64,000 nt of DNA from Tetramitus jugosus (lineage: Eukaryota > Heterolobosea > Eutetramitea > Acrasida > Vahlkampfiidae): NCBI GenBank assembly GCA_937625935.1, contig OW569388.1:124001-188000 (forward strand), read 5' to 3'. A program made the translations under genes and the position numbers. Shown here one piece after another: positions 34,498 to 44,841 of the stretch (position 1 is its first letter; the number at the start of each line of letters is the position of its first letter). The notes beneath the pieces are model-generated. The model was given only the letters and a program-made list of their open reading frames with translations. It was not told where the DNA came from and searched no databases.

Positions 34498-36264
34498 TTA
34501 CAGATCCTTGAAGATGGCAAAGATGTCTCCCTCGATATAATCGTTATCCACAATGGACACCAACCAGTAGTTGTTGCAGATATCGTTGATCACCTTTCTG
34601 CTTGGGGAGTCTTCTGGGTAAATTTCGAGCCAGTAGCTGCTCCACAGAGCAAATGCCTCAGACTTCCATGCCAAGAAGGATTGTCCATCAACAACAGTTG
34701 GTTGAATAATTTCACTGCCTGGGAAGACACCCCAGGTGACAGCGTTGACATCATTTGGATTGGTGGCATTGCTAAAGGTTTCACCGGCCAAGTTGGCAGC
34801 GTGCACTGTCAAGCTTGGGAACTCGGAGAGCTTTTGCTTAATCTTTTCCAAGTTTTCTGGTGAGACAAAGAATTCCAAGTATGCCTTCTTGTACACGTAA
34901 CCAATGCTGGTCTTTGGTCCCCATCCGTGAACCTTGGATGAGCTCTTCTCACCATTGACTCTAGGTTGACTGTTAATGGTCAAGAATCCACGCATATTCA
35001 AATCAACAATAGGAGACACGATAGTATCGGTTTCTGGTGCAATTCCAGTCTCGACCCATGGCAATCTTGGAACCTTGCCCTGCAAAAATTCAACAAACAC
35101 TTGGCTGACTTGATCAACAGAGGTCAATTCCTCACCCCACCACTTTCTTCTATTCTCAATTGATGGCTTAGAGTACAAACCAATGATGTGGTAGTCTTCC
35201 AAAGATCCAAAAGCAGGGGATCTGCTATCACCCCATCTTCCGTTTGGATATTCGTCCCAAAAGTTTGTTCTTGCGACGTAGGAAATTGGTCTGTGTGACC
35301 AAAAGATTGGTCTCACGGATTCGTTCTGTCTGTTTGCATTGGCAGTGGCAATCCATGGCAATGGTCTTGGAACAGAGTCAGAAATCATTTCGAGTCCCTC
35401 TAGGATTTGAACACAGGACTTTTCCAAGTTCAAAGTGTACAAATGGAGTCCCTTGACACCATTTCTCATCAAATACTTGCACATTTGAATACCGAGACGA
35501 ATACCGTAGGCCTTGACTTCATCGTCATCATCCTTGTTCAGAGCTTCCAAATCCTTTGTGATTTGCTCTGGAATCTTTGTCTTACAGAAGGAGACCATTC
35601 TCTGGAAACCACCATAGGATTGAATAGGCATAATTCCGGGCAAGATTGGAACATTGATACCCATTTCTTTTGCGTCCTTGCAAAACTTTAAAAAGCCATC
35701 ACAGTCATAAAACAGCTGAGTCACAACAAAATCAGCACCAGCATCCACCTTTTCCTTCAAATGTCTCAAATCGTCTTCGTAGCTTCCATCAGGGTGACCC
35801 TCTGGATAACCAGCCACAGAAATACCAAAATAATCACCAAATTCCTCTCTCACAAATCTAACGAGATCAGAGGCATAGGAAAAACCGGATTCAGTCTTTT
35901 CCCACTTGTCTGCATTGAGTGGAGGGTCACCTCTCAAAGCCAACAAATTTTGGATACCATTCTTCTTGCACTGTTCAATCGATTTTCTCAAATCTTCCTT
36001 GCTCATGTTGGTACATGTCATGTGCACTTGAGTCTCCAATCCAGTATAGTTTTGAGCATTGGTTGAGATGTCAATGGTCTTTGTAGCGGTGCTTCCACCT
36101 GCTCCCCATGTCACATCGATAAACAGTGGACCAAGCTTTGACATGCGCTCGATACGAGTGTACAAGTTCTCAACACCTTCGTCAGTCTTTGGAGGAAAGT
36201 ATTCAAATGAGAAGAAGGACTTGTCCTGTGCGACACATTCGTTGATTTTATCAATGATCTTCAT
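34498..36264 (-). CDS. MTHFR: Methylenetetrahydrofolate reductase
   Basis: From MKIIDKINECVAQ at 36264 there are 588 residues, the usual eukaryotic length. The frame is open for 99 codons upstream, but these are Thr/Lys/Pro-rich leader-like sequence. The N-terminal TIM barrel binds FAD: FFSFEYFPPKTDEGVENL, FIDVTWGAGGSTATKT, HMTCTNMSKEDLR, LLALRGDPP and DFVVTQLFYD. The C-terminal regulatory half (SWLEIYPEDSPSRKVINDIC-type ending) is also present, as in eukaryotic enzymes regulated by AdoMet. It reduces 5,10-methylene-THF to 5-methyl-THF for methionine synthesis. Single exon. Confidence 0.96.
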   Translation of the reverse strand: MKIIDKINECVAQDKSFFSFEYFPPKTDEGVENLYTRIERMSKLGPLFIDVTWGAGGSTATKTIDISTNAQNYTGLETQVHMTCTNMSKEDLRKSIEQCKKNGIQNLLALRGDPPLNADKWEKTESGFSYASDLVRFVREEFGDYFGISVAGYPEGHPDGSYEDDLRHLKEKVDAGADFVVTQLFYDCDGFLKFCKDAKEMGINVPILPGIMPIQSYGGFQRMVSFCKTKIPEQITKDLEALNKDDDDEVKAYGIRLGIQMCKYLMRNGVKGLHLYTLNLEKSCVQILEGLEMISDSVPRPLPWIATANANRQNESVRPIFWSHRPISYVARTNFWDEYPNGRWGDSRSPAFGSLEDYHIIGLYSKPSIENRRKWWGEELTSVDQVSQVFVEFLQGKVPRLPWVETGIAPETDTIVSPIVDLNMRGFLTINSQPRVNGEKSSSKVHGWGPKTSIGYVYKKAYLEFFVSPENLEKIKQKLSEFPSLTVHAANLAGETFSNATNPNDVNAVTWGVFPGSEIIQPTVVDGQSFLAWKSEAFALWSSYWLEIYPEDSPSRKVINDICNNYWLVSIVDNDYIEGDIFAIFKDL

Positions 36265-36580
36265 GATTGGGTATGTATCTTGTGTTGTTGTGGTTGGTTT
36301 TTGGTTTTTGTGGTTTTGTGGTTTTTTCGAGTGTGTGAATTTGTGAGTTTGAAGTTGGTATTTTATTTTGAGAGGAGGCGGTGTAAACAGGAAAAGCTGA
36401 TTGCGCGCCTCAATAGGAGATGGAGTGGTTAACTGTGGTATCTTTCGATCCGTTCTGAGAGTCCCTCTGGGCCGCACCGCAAAAGAGCACGTGGTCAGTA
36501 ACCGTCTGAAGGAAAAATTATTTTTCGTCATCTTTTCACACAGAAGCTTTTCTCCGGCCACGTCATCAAGAGATGAAAGG

Positions 36581-37368
36581 CTAACTGTTTACAGGTTGTA
36601 TGCACGGGAGTATCTTCATAATCTGATCGTAACGTTCTTGTAGTACTTGCTCTAGATCCTTGATGAGCTTTTCGTGAACAGAGTTGACCTCAAATCTACT
36701 CCGATCCAAGTGATCAAGCATGTACTTGGACTCCACATAGTACTCAATCAAGAAATTACTATCTGGCTTCAACTGATCTTCGTCCTTTGGTTCTGGAATG
36801 TCCATCAAGTTGTCGATACGATCTGATAGCTTAACCAACACAGCATCCAAATCAATTTGATTCAATTTCTTTGTTAAGTACAGTGCTTTACCCTGTCGTT
36901 TCCTTACGACCTTATCTGCCACTTGAGGCATCCAGTGTCGAAGTTGTTCAACGATCCATGCAGTCTCCGGAGAAGCATTATTCTCTTGTTTCGAAAATTG
37001 TTCGTTGGCCAATTGCTCAATCATGGAGTTGTCGCTCGTCACTTGCTTTACAATTTCAGTCACCCTTGTATTTAAATTCTCATTGAGAGAGGTCTCCGTA
37101 GCGGCAGTGTCCTCCAATGTGTCGTGCAACAGAGCTGCACAAAGTACATTGTCATCACTGACACCATAATTGATCACTTTGGTGGATCCACTTGCGTGAG
37201 TTCTCACTCCTTCAGACCACATTACAAAAAATGGATCAAAGATAACAAAAAAAACTTACGACGTTGAGCAACACGCTTCGGATGTTCAATGTAGGGGGTC
37301 GATTGAGGGTCATTTCGCACTTGACCCTTGTGCATTTCAGTAGCATAATTCAGTGCTCTTGTGTACAT
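36581..37368 (-). CDS. HD-domain hydrolase, SpoT/MESH1-like
   Basis: Two exons, 37260..37368 and 36581..37209, give 245 residues with a 50-bp intron starting GTAAG. Exon 1 encodes MHKGQVRNDPQSTPYIEHPK, the first metal-ligand His of this family (PYI-HP). Exon 2 carries the central ALLHDTLEDT and the late KLSDRIDNLMD. These are the expected His, His-Asp, Glu-Asp and Asp positions of RelA/SpoT and MESH1 hydrolases. Bacterial relatives split (p)ppGpp, and animal MESH1 dephosphorylates NADPH. No synthetase domain is present. The insert before the last Asp is longer than in MESH1. The start shares a 149-bp bidirectional promoter with the LRR gene. Confidence 0.82.
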
Positions 37369-37517
37369 TTTAATGTGAGTTCTTCTTTGTTTTTTTATCC
37401 CCGAAAAAGTTGGTGGTCGAAGATTGTTCCTGTCTGGACGAAGTTCGTCATTCGCTCCTCTCTGCCAACATACATCGGCTCTTTGTTTTCGGATTGTTTC
37501 CCGCTAAGAAATACAAC
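37369..37517. promoter_or_regulatory. Bidirectional promoter between HD hydrolase and LRR gene
   Basis: The two start codons are 149 bp apart on opposite strands, so the same short region must drive both genes. No TATA box is obvious. Similar compact divergent spacers occur at 42326-42436 and 47620-47754. Confidence 0.45.
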
Positions 37518-38339
37518 ATGTCAAAACGTTCTCAGAGGTCCGATATCATTCATCCAACAATCAAGCGAAAGAGAAGCAACGAAAGTGATGTGGTGGCGAA
37601 GGATATGGTGCTTGAAATTGGTTTTCCACTTTGCAGAGACACATGGTCAAAAATCATTGAGTTTTGTGACACTCACGAATGGTTACAATTGAGTTACACT
37701 TGCAAGGGAATCAATCAATTCAAATTCAACCGGTTGCTCATGTGTAACAAGATGAGAACACTCAACAAAAACTTAGACGAGCAAGAAATTGAACACTGGT
37801 TTCGATTGGCTCAAGGAACACTGTTCAATGTTTGTGTTAATTGGAATCAGCGAGTGACGGATCGACATTTCCAATATTTAGAAGGAATTCACTCACTTGA
37901 TATGGGTTTTTGCAAGAATGTCACAGATAAGGCATTCACTCATTTGACTGGCATTCACACACTCAAGATGAGCTATTGCGATCAAATCACAGACAATTCA
38001 TTTGTGCATTTAACTGGTATTCACACACTTGATATGACACATTGCAATCAAATCACAGACAATGCTTTTTCTCATTTGACTGGCATCCGTACGCTCTATA
38101 TGGCTGATTGCACTCATATCACAGATGCCGCCTTTGCTCATCTGACTGGTATTCACACGCTCGATATGAGTGGATGCGATCAAAACTCGATCACAGAGAA
38201 GGTGTTACTCTATTTGACTGGTATTTGCACACTCAGGTGGTATGTCAGTGGACGAGATGAAGCCTTCATTAAAAAGGTTGTTGACTATTGTGAGTCCAGT
38301 TCAACAATGCTTATTGGGATGAAAATCGGAATGCGTTAA
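37518..38339 (+). CDS. F-box-like protein with 22-residue leucine-rich repeats
   Basis: From MSKRSQRSDIIHP at 37518 there are 273 residues. A basic start precedes an F-box-like helix pair (FPLCRDTWSKIIEFCDTHEW, LQLSYTCKGINQF). Then come at least five nearly identical repeats of 22 residues, with consensus ITDNAFxHLTGIHTLDMxxC. The high identity between copies, at DNA level too, implies recent internal duplication. The last copy breaks down into LLYLTGICTLRWYV. Proteins of this kind often form large families and can be substrate receptors for ubiquitin ligases. A decayed copy follows at 38416. Confidence 0.8.
   Translation: MSKRSQRSDIIHPTIKRKRSNESDVVAKDMVLEIGFPLCRDTWSKIIEFCDTHEWLQLSYTCKGINQFKFNRLLMCNKMRTLNKNLDEQEIEHWFRLAQGTLFNVCVNWNQRVTDRHFQYLEGIHSLDMGFCKNVTDKAFTHLTGIHTLKMSYCDQITDNSFVHLTGIHTLDMTHCNQITDNAFSHLTGIRTLYMADCTHITDAAFAHLTGIHTLDMSGCDQNSITEKVLLYLTGICTLRWYVSGRDEAFIKKVVDYCESSSTMLIGMKIGMR
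37917..38190 (+). repeat. Tandem 66-bp repeats coding the LRR units
   Basis: Four consecutive 66-bp units, each containing CATTTGACTGGCATTCACAC or a close variant, encode the HLTGIHTL repeats. Near identity at the nucleotide level suggests expansion by unequal exchange. Confidence 0.85.
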
Positions 38340-38415
38340 CTCTCTTTTGTGATCATAAAAGGTGCTCCAGGTCAAGGTGGTATCTTAAGACCTAAGAAAA
38401 ATTTCCACACTCATA

Positions 38416-38616
38416 ATGAAAGGGTGCGCTCAAATCACTAACGGTGCATTTACCCATTTGGCTGGTATTCCCACACAAGATACGAGCAATTGTTATCTAA
38501 TCACAGATGATGCATATTCCCATTTGACAATACAAATATTAATTTCAATACTTCATTCACAAAATGATAAATCCACTGCATGCACGCACCTAGAGGCAAA
38601 AGACGAAAGAGCGTAA
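38416..38616 (+). pseudogene. Decayed LRR fragment downstream of the F-box/LRR gene
   Basis: A 66-codon frame contains one and a half copies of the repeat from the upstream gene (GCAQITNGAFTHLAGIPTQD, then CYLITDDAYSHLT), after which the similarity ends in unrelated sequence. It has no F-box and begins inside a repeat. The simplest reading is the tail of a tandem duplicate that lost its 5' part, or former 3' repeats cut off by the stop at 38339. Confidence 0.65.
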
Positions 38617-38905
38617 ATCTATATATCTCGAAATATATTTTATAATACAACTAATCATTGTGTCTGTTTTTTGTCGCAACAAACACTCATCATATATTAT
38701 CAAACTTTTTAAATTGCTTCTACTACTCATGTTTCGAATACTACTACAACTACGAACTACACTGCAAATGAATCCACACAATCATCATTCCTACTACATC
38801 TTCTGATCGTTCCTCTATATCAACAAACAACACATTTGCTTTCATTCGACAACAATAGTTGCTGTATCATGTGCGCACACAAGCACAAAACAATCGTTAA
38901 AAAAA
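38617..38905. other. AT-rich spacer
   Basis: Very AT-rich sequence between the LRR fragment and the 3' end of the next gene, with ATATAT and CTACTACAACTAC runs. No gene or RNA feature is recognised. Confidence 0.4.
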
Positions 38906-39598
38906 TTATCTTCTTTGACGCTTTCCTGATCTCTCATCAGATTCACCACTATCTCTTCCTCTTCTCTTCCTATCTCCTTCATATCGATTATTGGCCTTGG
39001 TTACTCTGAGAGCAGATGGAGAAATGGATGAACCACCACTCTTTTTGCCTCTTCCACCAGATGCAGGTTTTTTGTTGCGTTGTTCTTGTTGCTCATTGTT
39101 GTTATTCGATGATCTCTTCTTATTCTTTGCAGCCAAGTTCTTTTTGTTAGGTTCAGTCTTCTTATTGCTCTTTTCATTGCTTTGTCTCGCTCTCTTCTTT
39201 TGCTTCTTCTTTTCTTCTAGAGCAGCCTTTTCTTCTTCCATCTTCTTGACATCTTCTTCAGTAATACCGAATCGTTGTCTTCTCTTGTTCATCTTTTCCA
39301 ATTCTTCCTATAACATATGCAAGTGAAGAATCGCGTGAGCAAAAAGCTTTTTGTAAAGTGCGGCAAAAAAACAGCTGAAAAAAAATGATCATACTGGATC
39401 AGTGAAACGGTTCTTTCTGGCTTCAGCCTTTTCTTCTTCAGTCATTTCGACAGACGTACCAAAACGCTCTGCACGAGACTTTTTCTTCTCAAAAGCAGAC
39501 GAAGCGACAGATGTGGATGAGGATGTTGTGTCATCACCATTGACTTCACCAGTAATTTCGTTTAATTGATCTTCTAAGCTCTTTTCTTCTTGGGACAT
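38906..39598 (-). CDS. Tho1/MOS11 C-terminal domain protein (SARNP-like mRNA export factor)
   Basis: Two exons, 39395..39598 and 38906..39307, give 201 residues; the 87-bp intron starts GTATGA. Two copies of the family motif are visible, SRAERFGTSVEMTEEEKAEA and RRQRFGITEEDVKKMEEEKA. The first is in exon 1 and the second in exon 2, with the junction at FTDP/EELEKMNK. The C terminus is a long Lys/Arg/Asn/Gly-rich tail ending GKRQRR, suitable for RNA binding and nuclear import. Human SARNP and yeast Tho1 bind RNA and the DEAD-box helicase UAP56/Sub2 in mRNP assembly. An N-terminal SAP domain, present in SARNP, is not seen, as in plant MOS11. Confidence 0.78.
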
Positions 39599-39840
39599 GA
39601 TTATTTATGTATGTTGGTGGTGGTTGGTTGGGTTTGTGCTTTTTGTTGGTTTGTTGAGAGTGGAAAAAAGGAATCCTTTCAGTTTTTTGATCAAATTCCG
39701 CGTTGTTGATTTTGTAAGAGATGCAAAGAAAAAATCGGGGATATCGCTCCAACGAACAAAAGAACTTTGATTTTGGCTATTATCCAATAAGCTCTACTGT
39801 ATCTCTTCGGTGCACCACACACAGCGCAACATCCACAAGA

Positions 39841-40452
39841 ATGGGCTTACGATCCTGGTACCAAAAGTACCTCAAGAATGAAGAGGCTGACCAAATCACA
39901 GAAATCCTGCCTGGAAAGCTTTACCTTGGCAACTGGAAATGTGCTTACAATCTAGGGAAAACAACGACTCCTTCCAACGTTGACAATGAAAATAATATGA
40001 ATGTAGCAATACGTCACGTGATCAACATGACTCCTCACATTCCAAACTTTCATAATTGGTACTTATTCAAGCAAACGGGTGCTGATGATGTCATTTACAT
40101 GGACGATACAGGCATTCAAGACAATGAACAAGCCAATGTTTCTCAACACTTTGAAAGAACGTTTGATTTTATTGATGAGGTAGCAAAGGAGAAACCAGTG
40201 TTGGTTCATTGTGTGGTGGGTGCAAGTCGATCGAGTTCAGTTGTGATTGCATACTTGATGAAGAAGAATCATTGGAATGTGGAAACGGCGCTCAATTATT
40301 GCAAGAGTCGAAGAAGCGTTGTGAAGCCGAATCGAGCCTTTTTGGAACAGTTGCACAAGTATGCGATACAGTTGGGTACGGAGACGGCAGATGGTGAGAA
40401 CAATGGAGACAATAAGTATGAGAGCAATGGTGATGATGAAGAGGTACATTAA
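39841..40452 (+). CDS. Dual-specificity protein phosphatase
   Basis: From MGLRSWYQKYLKN at 39841 there are 203 residues; the frame is open to 39721 but that part overlaps the leader of the opposite gene. DUSP features: ITEILPGKLYLGNW at the start of the domain, the general-acid Asp in YMDDTGIQDNEQ, and the P-loop HCVVGASRSSSVV (HCX5R) followed by AYLMKKNHWNVETALNY. The tail is acidic and Asn/Gly-rich. A GNWKCAYN-NVDNENN loop insertion is longer than usual. It should dephosphorylate phospho-Tyr/Ser/Thr, perhaps in MAP kinases. Gly2 could be myristoylated. Confidence 0.9.
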   Translation: MGLRSWYQKYLKNEEADQITEILPGKLYLGNWKCAYNLGKTTTPSNVDNENNMNVAIRHVINMTPHIPNFHNWYLFKQTGADDVIYMDDTGIQDNEQANVSQHFERTFDFIDEVAKEKPVLVHCVVGASRSSSVVIAYLMKKNHWNVETALNYCKSRRSVVKPNRAFLEQLHKYAIQLGTETADGENNGDNKYESNGDDEEVH

Positions 40453-40510
40453 CCAGTGCAATGGCTGAAGAAAGGTTCTGTAAAAATGTGTACATAGATT
40501 CGAGGTGGGA

Positions 40511-42325
40511 TCATTGTTTTACTGCGATACGAAGTCTTGGCAATTGACTTTGAACTTGTAGGAAACGTCTGTCCGAATTCTCTGTCATCCATTTTAACAA
40601 TTGATGGAAGAATGAAGGAGACAACTTATGAATCGAATTCAGATAGTCAACATGGTGCGTTGGTGCAAGAATATAGTCAATGTGCGTCTCGCGAAACTCT
40701 GGCGAACTGTGAAGGAACTGTAGCAGCAATCCTCTTGTTGGTTGTTGTTCATAGTACAGTAGATCCTGATATAATAAATTTGCAATGTAAGCATCGTTCT
40801 TGAAAGTACTCACTAGTTGACTAATCATGTAAATGGTTGGTTTGAAAGAGGCATCTCTTTCAGCCATCTTTTTGACTTGGTTGTAAATGTCGATCGCATG
40901 ATCCTTGAGATTGTTTCGGCAGTAGAAATTAATAATTTCAGTGTACGTCACGACTGAAGGTGGAACATTCATGTGTTGCATCAGCGATATGACAACCTTC
41001 ATATCCGATTCATTCTGAACTAGTTTAAGCACCGACGAGAAGTGGAAAATATTGGGCCGCAGATGAAAATCATTCTCCATTCCTCTTAATATGGCAAACG
41101 CTTGATCAAACGAATTGGAACAATTGATTAAACAATTGACCAATATTTCGTCGACTTTTAATCCATATTGATTCTCCATTTGCTTAATAAATAATAGTGC
41201 AGTGTCAACGGAACCACTTCCCTTCAAAGATTGCACCATACAGGTAGCAATCTTGATATCTGGCGTAAAATTCATCGCAGTGACACGCTTAAACCACCAA
41301 TTGGTCAACTCTGCATCAGACAGCGTGCCCAACAAGGAGAAAATGGAGTGCAACAATCGATAATTCGGTATTCTCTTGTCTCTCAAATGATTCAAAACTG
41401 TAAAACAATACTCTCGATAGTGATTCACTTCTTTGACTGCCAATTTCAAATGATCCAACAATATCGTATAAAATGGTAAATCAATCGGTACTTCCTCTGC
41501 AATCAACTGCTCGAATATATGCATGGCATGATTCGTATAATTGCCCTTTGTGTACGCACTCAATTGAAATTGAAGCATATTCTTATTGAATGGAACGGCA
41601 TGTTTCTTTGAATATCGATTCAACTCATCAAACAACAGTGGTTGTCTCTCCTTGATACACACACAAATGAGTAAATCCAAAAAACTTGGATTCCGAGACA
41701 AAATATCATGTTTCACACAGAATCGATAGACAAAAATGACAATTTCTCTCATGTTCATCTCCCTCGGATTCTTTAAAATTTTTGTCAACAATTCAAACAC
41801 TCTATTTTCATCCATTTTCGGCAATGCAGAAGTCTCTAATGATGATAATGATGATTGACTATTGAATGCATTCATGTATTCATCAAGTGCTACTAAACAA
41901 GCTTTGGAATCAAATCGAACCAATAATGATCTTTGCATTCGATCCAACACATTTTCCAATTCTTTCACATGTTCTAACGATGTTGTCATAGTAGTGGTTG
42001 AAACATCAACGTTTGTAGCTTTGGTCTCTGGTGGTTGCTCATGGTTCGTATTTGTAGTTGATGGTGGTGATGGTGGTTGTGTTGTTGCTGTCTTTGGTAC
42101 TGTGCTTTGTGATTTTTTCGTGAGTGCGGCATTTCTGGTCAATAGCTCTTGAAATCGTTTCGGTTGTTGCCGTAGTGGAGTTTTTTGGAGGGAAAAATGG
42201 AGAGTGTGAAAATTTTGATGTGGGTGGAGTGAAACGATTGGTGTTGTTCGGTTGCACAACAGTCGTGTTTGTCGACGAAGGTGATGCATGCATCGTAGTC
42301 TCAAAGAAGCTTCTTGAATCATCAT
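40511..42325 (-). CDS. Pentatricopeptide-repeat protein, probably mitochondrial
   Basis: A single exon of 604 residues. The N terminus is rich in Arg, Leu, Ser and His with almost no acids (LRRQTRLLCNRTTPIV), as in a mitochondrial targeting sequence. After a Thr/Pro-rich linker come about ten helical-pair repeats of ~35 residues. Clearer ones are YTKGNYTNHAMHIFEQLIAE, GSGSVDTALLFIKQMENQYG and VVTYTEIINFYCRNNLKDHA. The order is typical of PPR proteins, which bind organellar RNA for processing or translation. No SMR or DYW domain is visible. The start lies 111 bp from the divergent OMS1-like gene, also likely mitochondrial. Confidence 0.8.
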   Translation of the reverse strand: MMIQEASLRLRCMHHLRRQTRLLCNRTTPIVSLHPHQNFHTLHFSLQKTPLRQQPKRFQELLTRNAALTKKSQSTVPKTATTQPPSPPSTTNTNHEQPPETKATNVDVSTTTMTTSLEHVKELENVLDRMQRSLLVRFDSKACLVALDEYMNAFNSQSSLSSLETSALPKMDENRVFELLTKILKNPREMNMREIVIFVYRFCVKHDILSRNPSFLDLLICVCIKERQPLLFDELNRYSKKHAVPFNKNMLQFQLSAYTKGNYTNHAMHIFEQLIAEEVPIDLPFYTILLDHLKLAVKEVNHYREYCFTVLNHLRDKRIPNYRLLHSIFSLLGTLSDAELTNWWFKRVTAMNFTPDIKIATCMVQSLKGSGSVDTALLFIKQMENQYGLKVDEILVNCLINCSNSFDQAFAILRGMENDFHLRPNIFHFSSVLKLVQNESDMKVVISLMQHMNVPPSVVTYTEIINFYCRNNLKDHAIDIYNQVKKMAERDASFKPTIYMISQLVSTFKNDAYIANLLYQDLLYYEQQPTRGLLLQFLHSSPEFRETHIDYILAPTHHVDYLNSIHKLSPSFFHQLLKWMTENSDRRFLQVQSQLPRLRIAVKQ

Positions 42326-42436
42326 CGTTTTTTCTTTTCGTTTGTTTCTTCTTGAGGTTCAATCGATTACTTGAACTTTTCTCATTTCTCCTTCGACAAG
42401 TTTTTCCTTCAAAGATCAAAAAATTGAAATCAGCAA

Positions 42437-43495
42437 ATGCTTCGAAATCGTAAAGTCCTCATTGGTGTCGGTGCTGCCGTGTTCTTGTCTTCGACGTACT
42501 TTACCTATGCTCTCTCATCAGCCAACAAATCATCTTCGACTGATTCTCCGATAGCAAGCACCACGAAAACATCTCCTCCTGCAACAAAGCACTCGTGTTC
42601 AGAGACAAGAGATATCTATAACAAGATATCCTCATCATACGATAAGAAGGTTGGTTTTGATGAGTACCTGATCGGTGTAACAAAACTCCGAAAGAAAATT
42701 TTCTCCACTCCCGACAGCAAGTCTCAAGAACCTGTGAAGGCGTATCAGATCAAGGGACCTCACGTGTTGGAAGTGGCTGCTGGAACAGGGAGAAACATTG
42801 ATTTTATTTGTGATTATTTGGTGCCCAACAATACCATTTCTCAGGTCGATGTGACCGATTATTCCGATCTCATGATCAAAGAAGCGTATATCAAGTATGC
42901 AAAGTGGCAACGGAAGCTCGAAAAGAGGAATTATGTCAATAAGAGAAAAGCTTCAGATAAAGTGCAGTTTAAGCTCGTAGACGCACATGCTCTGACAGAG
43001 GAGTTGCCTCCAAAGTATTATGATACAGTGATTGATACATATGGTCTGTGTTCGTTCGAAGATCCAGAAAAAGTGTTGCGCGAGATGGTCAAGGTCTGTA
43101 AACCAGATGGAAAGATTATCCTACTGGAGCATGGAAGAACATTGGAACAAAAGAGCTGGGTTCCCTTTTATCGATCATGGTTGAATCATTACTTGGATCG
43201 CACAGCACCCAAGAGAGCACAAGACTGGGGATGTTGGTGGAACAGAGACATTGAAGGAATTGTTCAAAAGTGCAACGATGTACTGTTTGTAGAACGCGTC
43301 GAGTATCACCAGTTTGGAACATGTTATCTGATTGTCGCTCGACCAAAGTATTTGCAGGACATGCCGAATCCCGCTGTCGCCAAGGAAGAAGTGGCTGCCG
43401 TAGCCAACCTGTTTGCACATGCAAGGCAAATTACAAACCCTACTGGTAGTGGCAGTACTCACACCAACAGTAACAATAACCTGACTGAAGAATAA
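42437..43495 (+). CDS. OMS1-like membrane-anchored methyltransferase
   Basis: 352 residues. An N-terminal basic-then-hydrophobic segment (LIGVGAAVFLSSTYFTYAL) looks like a mitochondrial inner-membrane anchor. The class I SAM-dependent methyltransferase fold follows: motif I HVLEVAAGTGRN, motif II VDVTDYSDLMI, VDAHALTEEL, YDTVIDTYGLCSFEDPEKVL and CKPDGKIILLEHG. The last segments (WGCWWNRDIEGIVQ) and overall order resemble yeast Oms1 and related METTL proteins. The substrate is unknown. The C terminus is Asn/Thr-rich. Single exon. Confidence 0.82.
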   Translation: MLRNRKVLIGVGAAVFLSSTYFTYALSSANKSSSTDSPIASTTKTSPPATKHSCSETRDIYNKISSSYDKKVGFDEYLIGVTKLRKKIFSTPDSKSQEPVKAYQIKGPHVLEVAAGTGRNIDFICDYLVPNNTISQVDVTDYSDLMIKEAYIKYAKWQRKLEKRNYVNKRKASDKVQFKLVDAHALTEELPPKYYDTVIDTYGLCSFEDPEKVLREMVKVCKPDGKIILLEHGRTLEQKSWVPFYRSWLNHYLDRTAPKRAQDWGCWWNRDIEGIVQKCNDVLFVERVEYHQFGTCYLIVARPKYLQDMPNPAVAKEEVAAVANLFAHARQITNPTGSGSTHTNSNNNLTEE

Positions 43496-43683
43496 TCACT
43501 CAATGTCACCGTACATGCAAAACTCCTTTTTTGGTCCGATTCACACTTCACTGTTTGCGACATTTTTCGCGCCTGTTGATGTTTCCCGCCTCAGGAACAA
43601 AAAACACATCAAGAAAAAAAGCTTTTCCCTGTCAAAACAAACAAAAAAGCCATCTTCAAAATATATTGCTTCGAATAACATAG

Positions 43684-44663
<980 letters not shown>

Positions 44664-44841
44664 TAACGACGAATGGAGAAGGATTGTAATGGTTGGTTGA
44701 TTGATCGAGAGATGCACTATCAATGCCAATGGATGACCCTGTGAAGAAATGAAGGAAAGATAAATGAGAAGTTTTTTTTAAGAATTGTTGTTATTATTGT
44801 TCGATATTATCTTATTTATGAAGCAAAGGAGGACCATTGAT

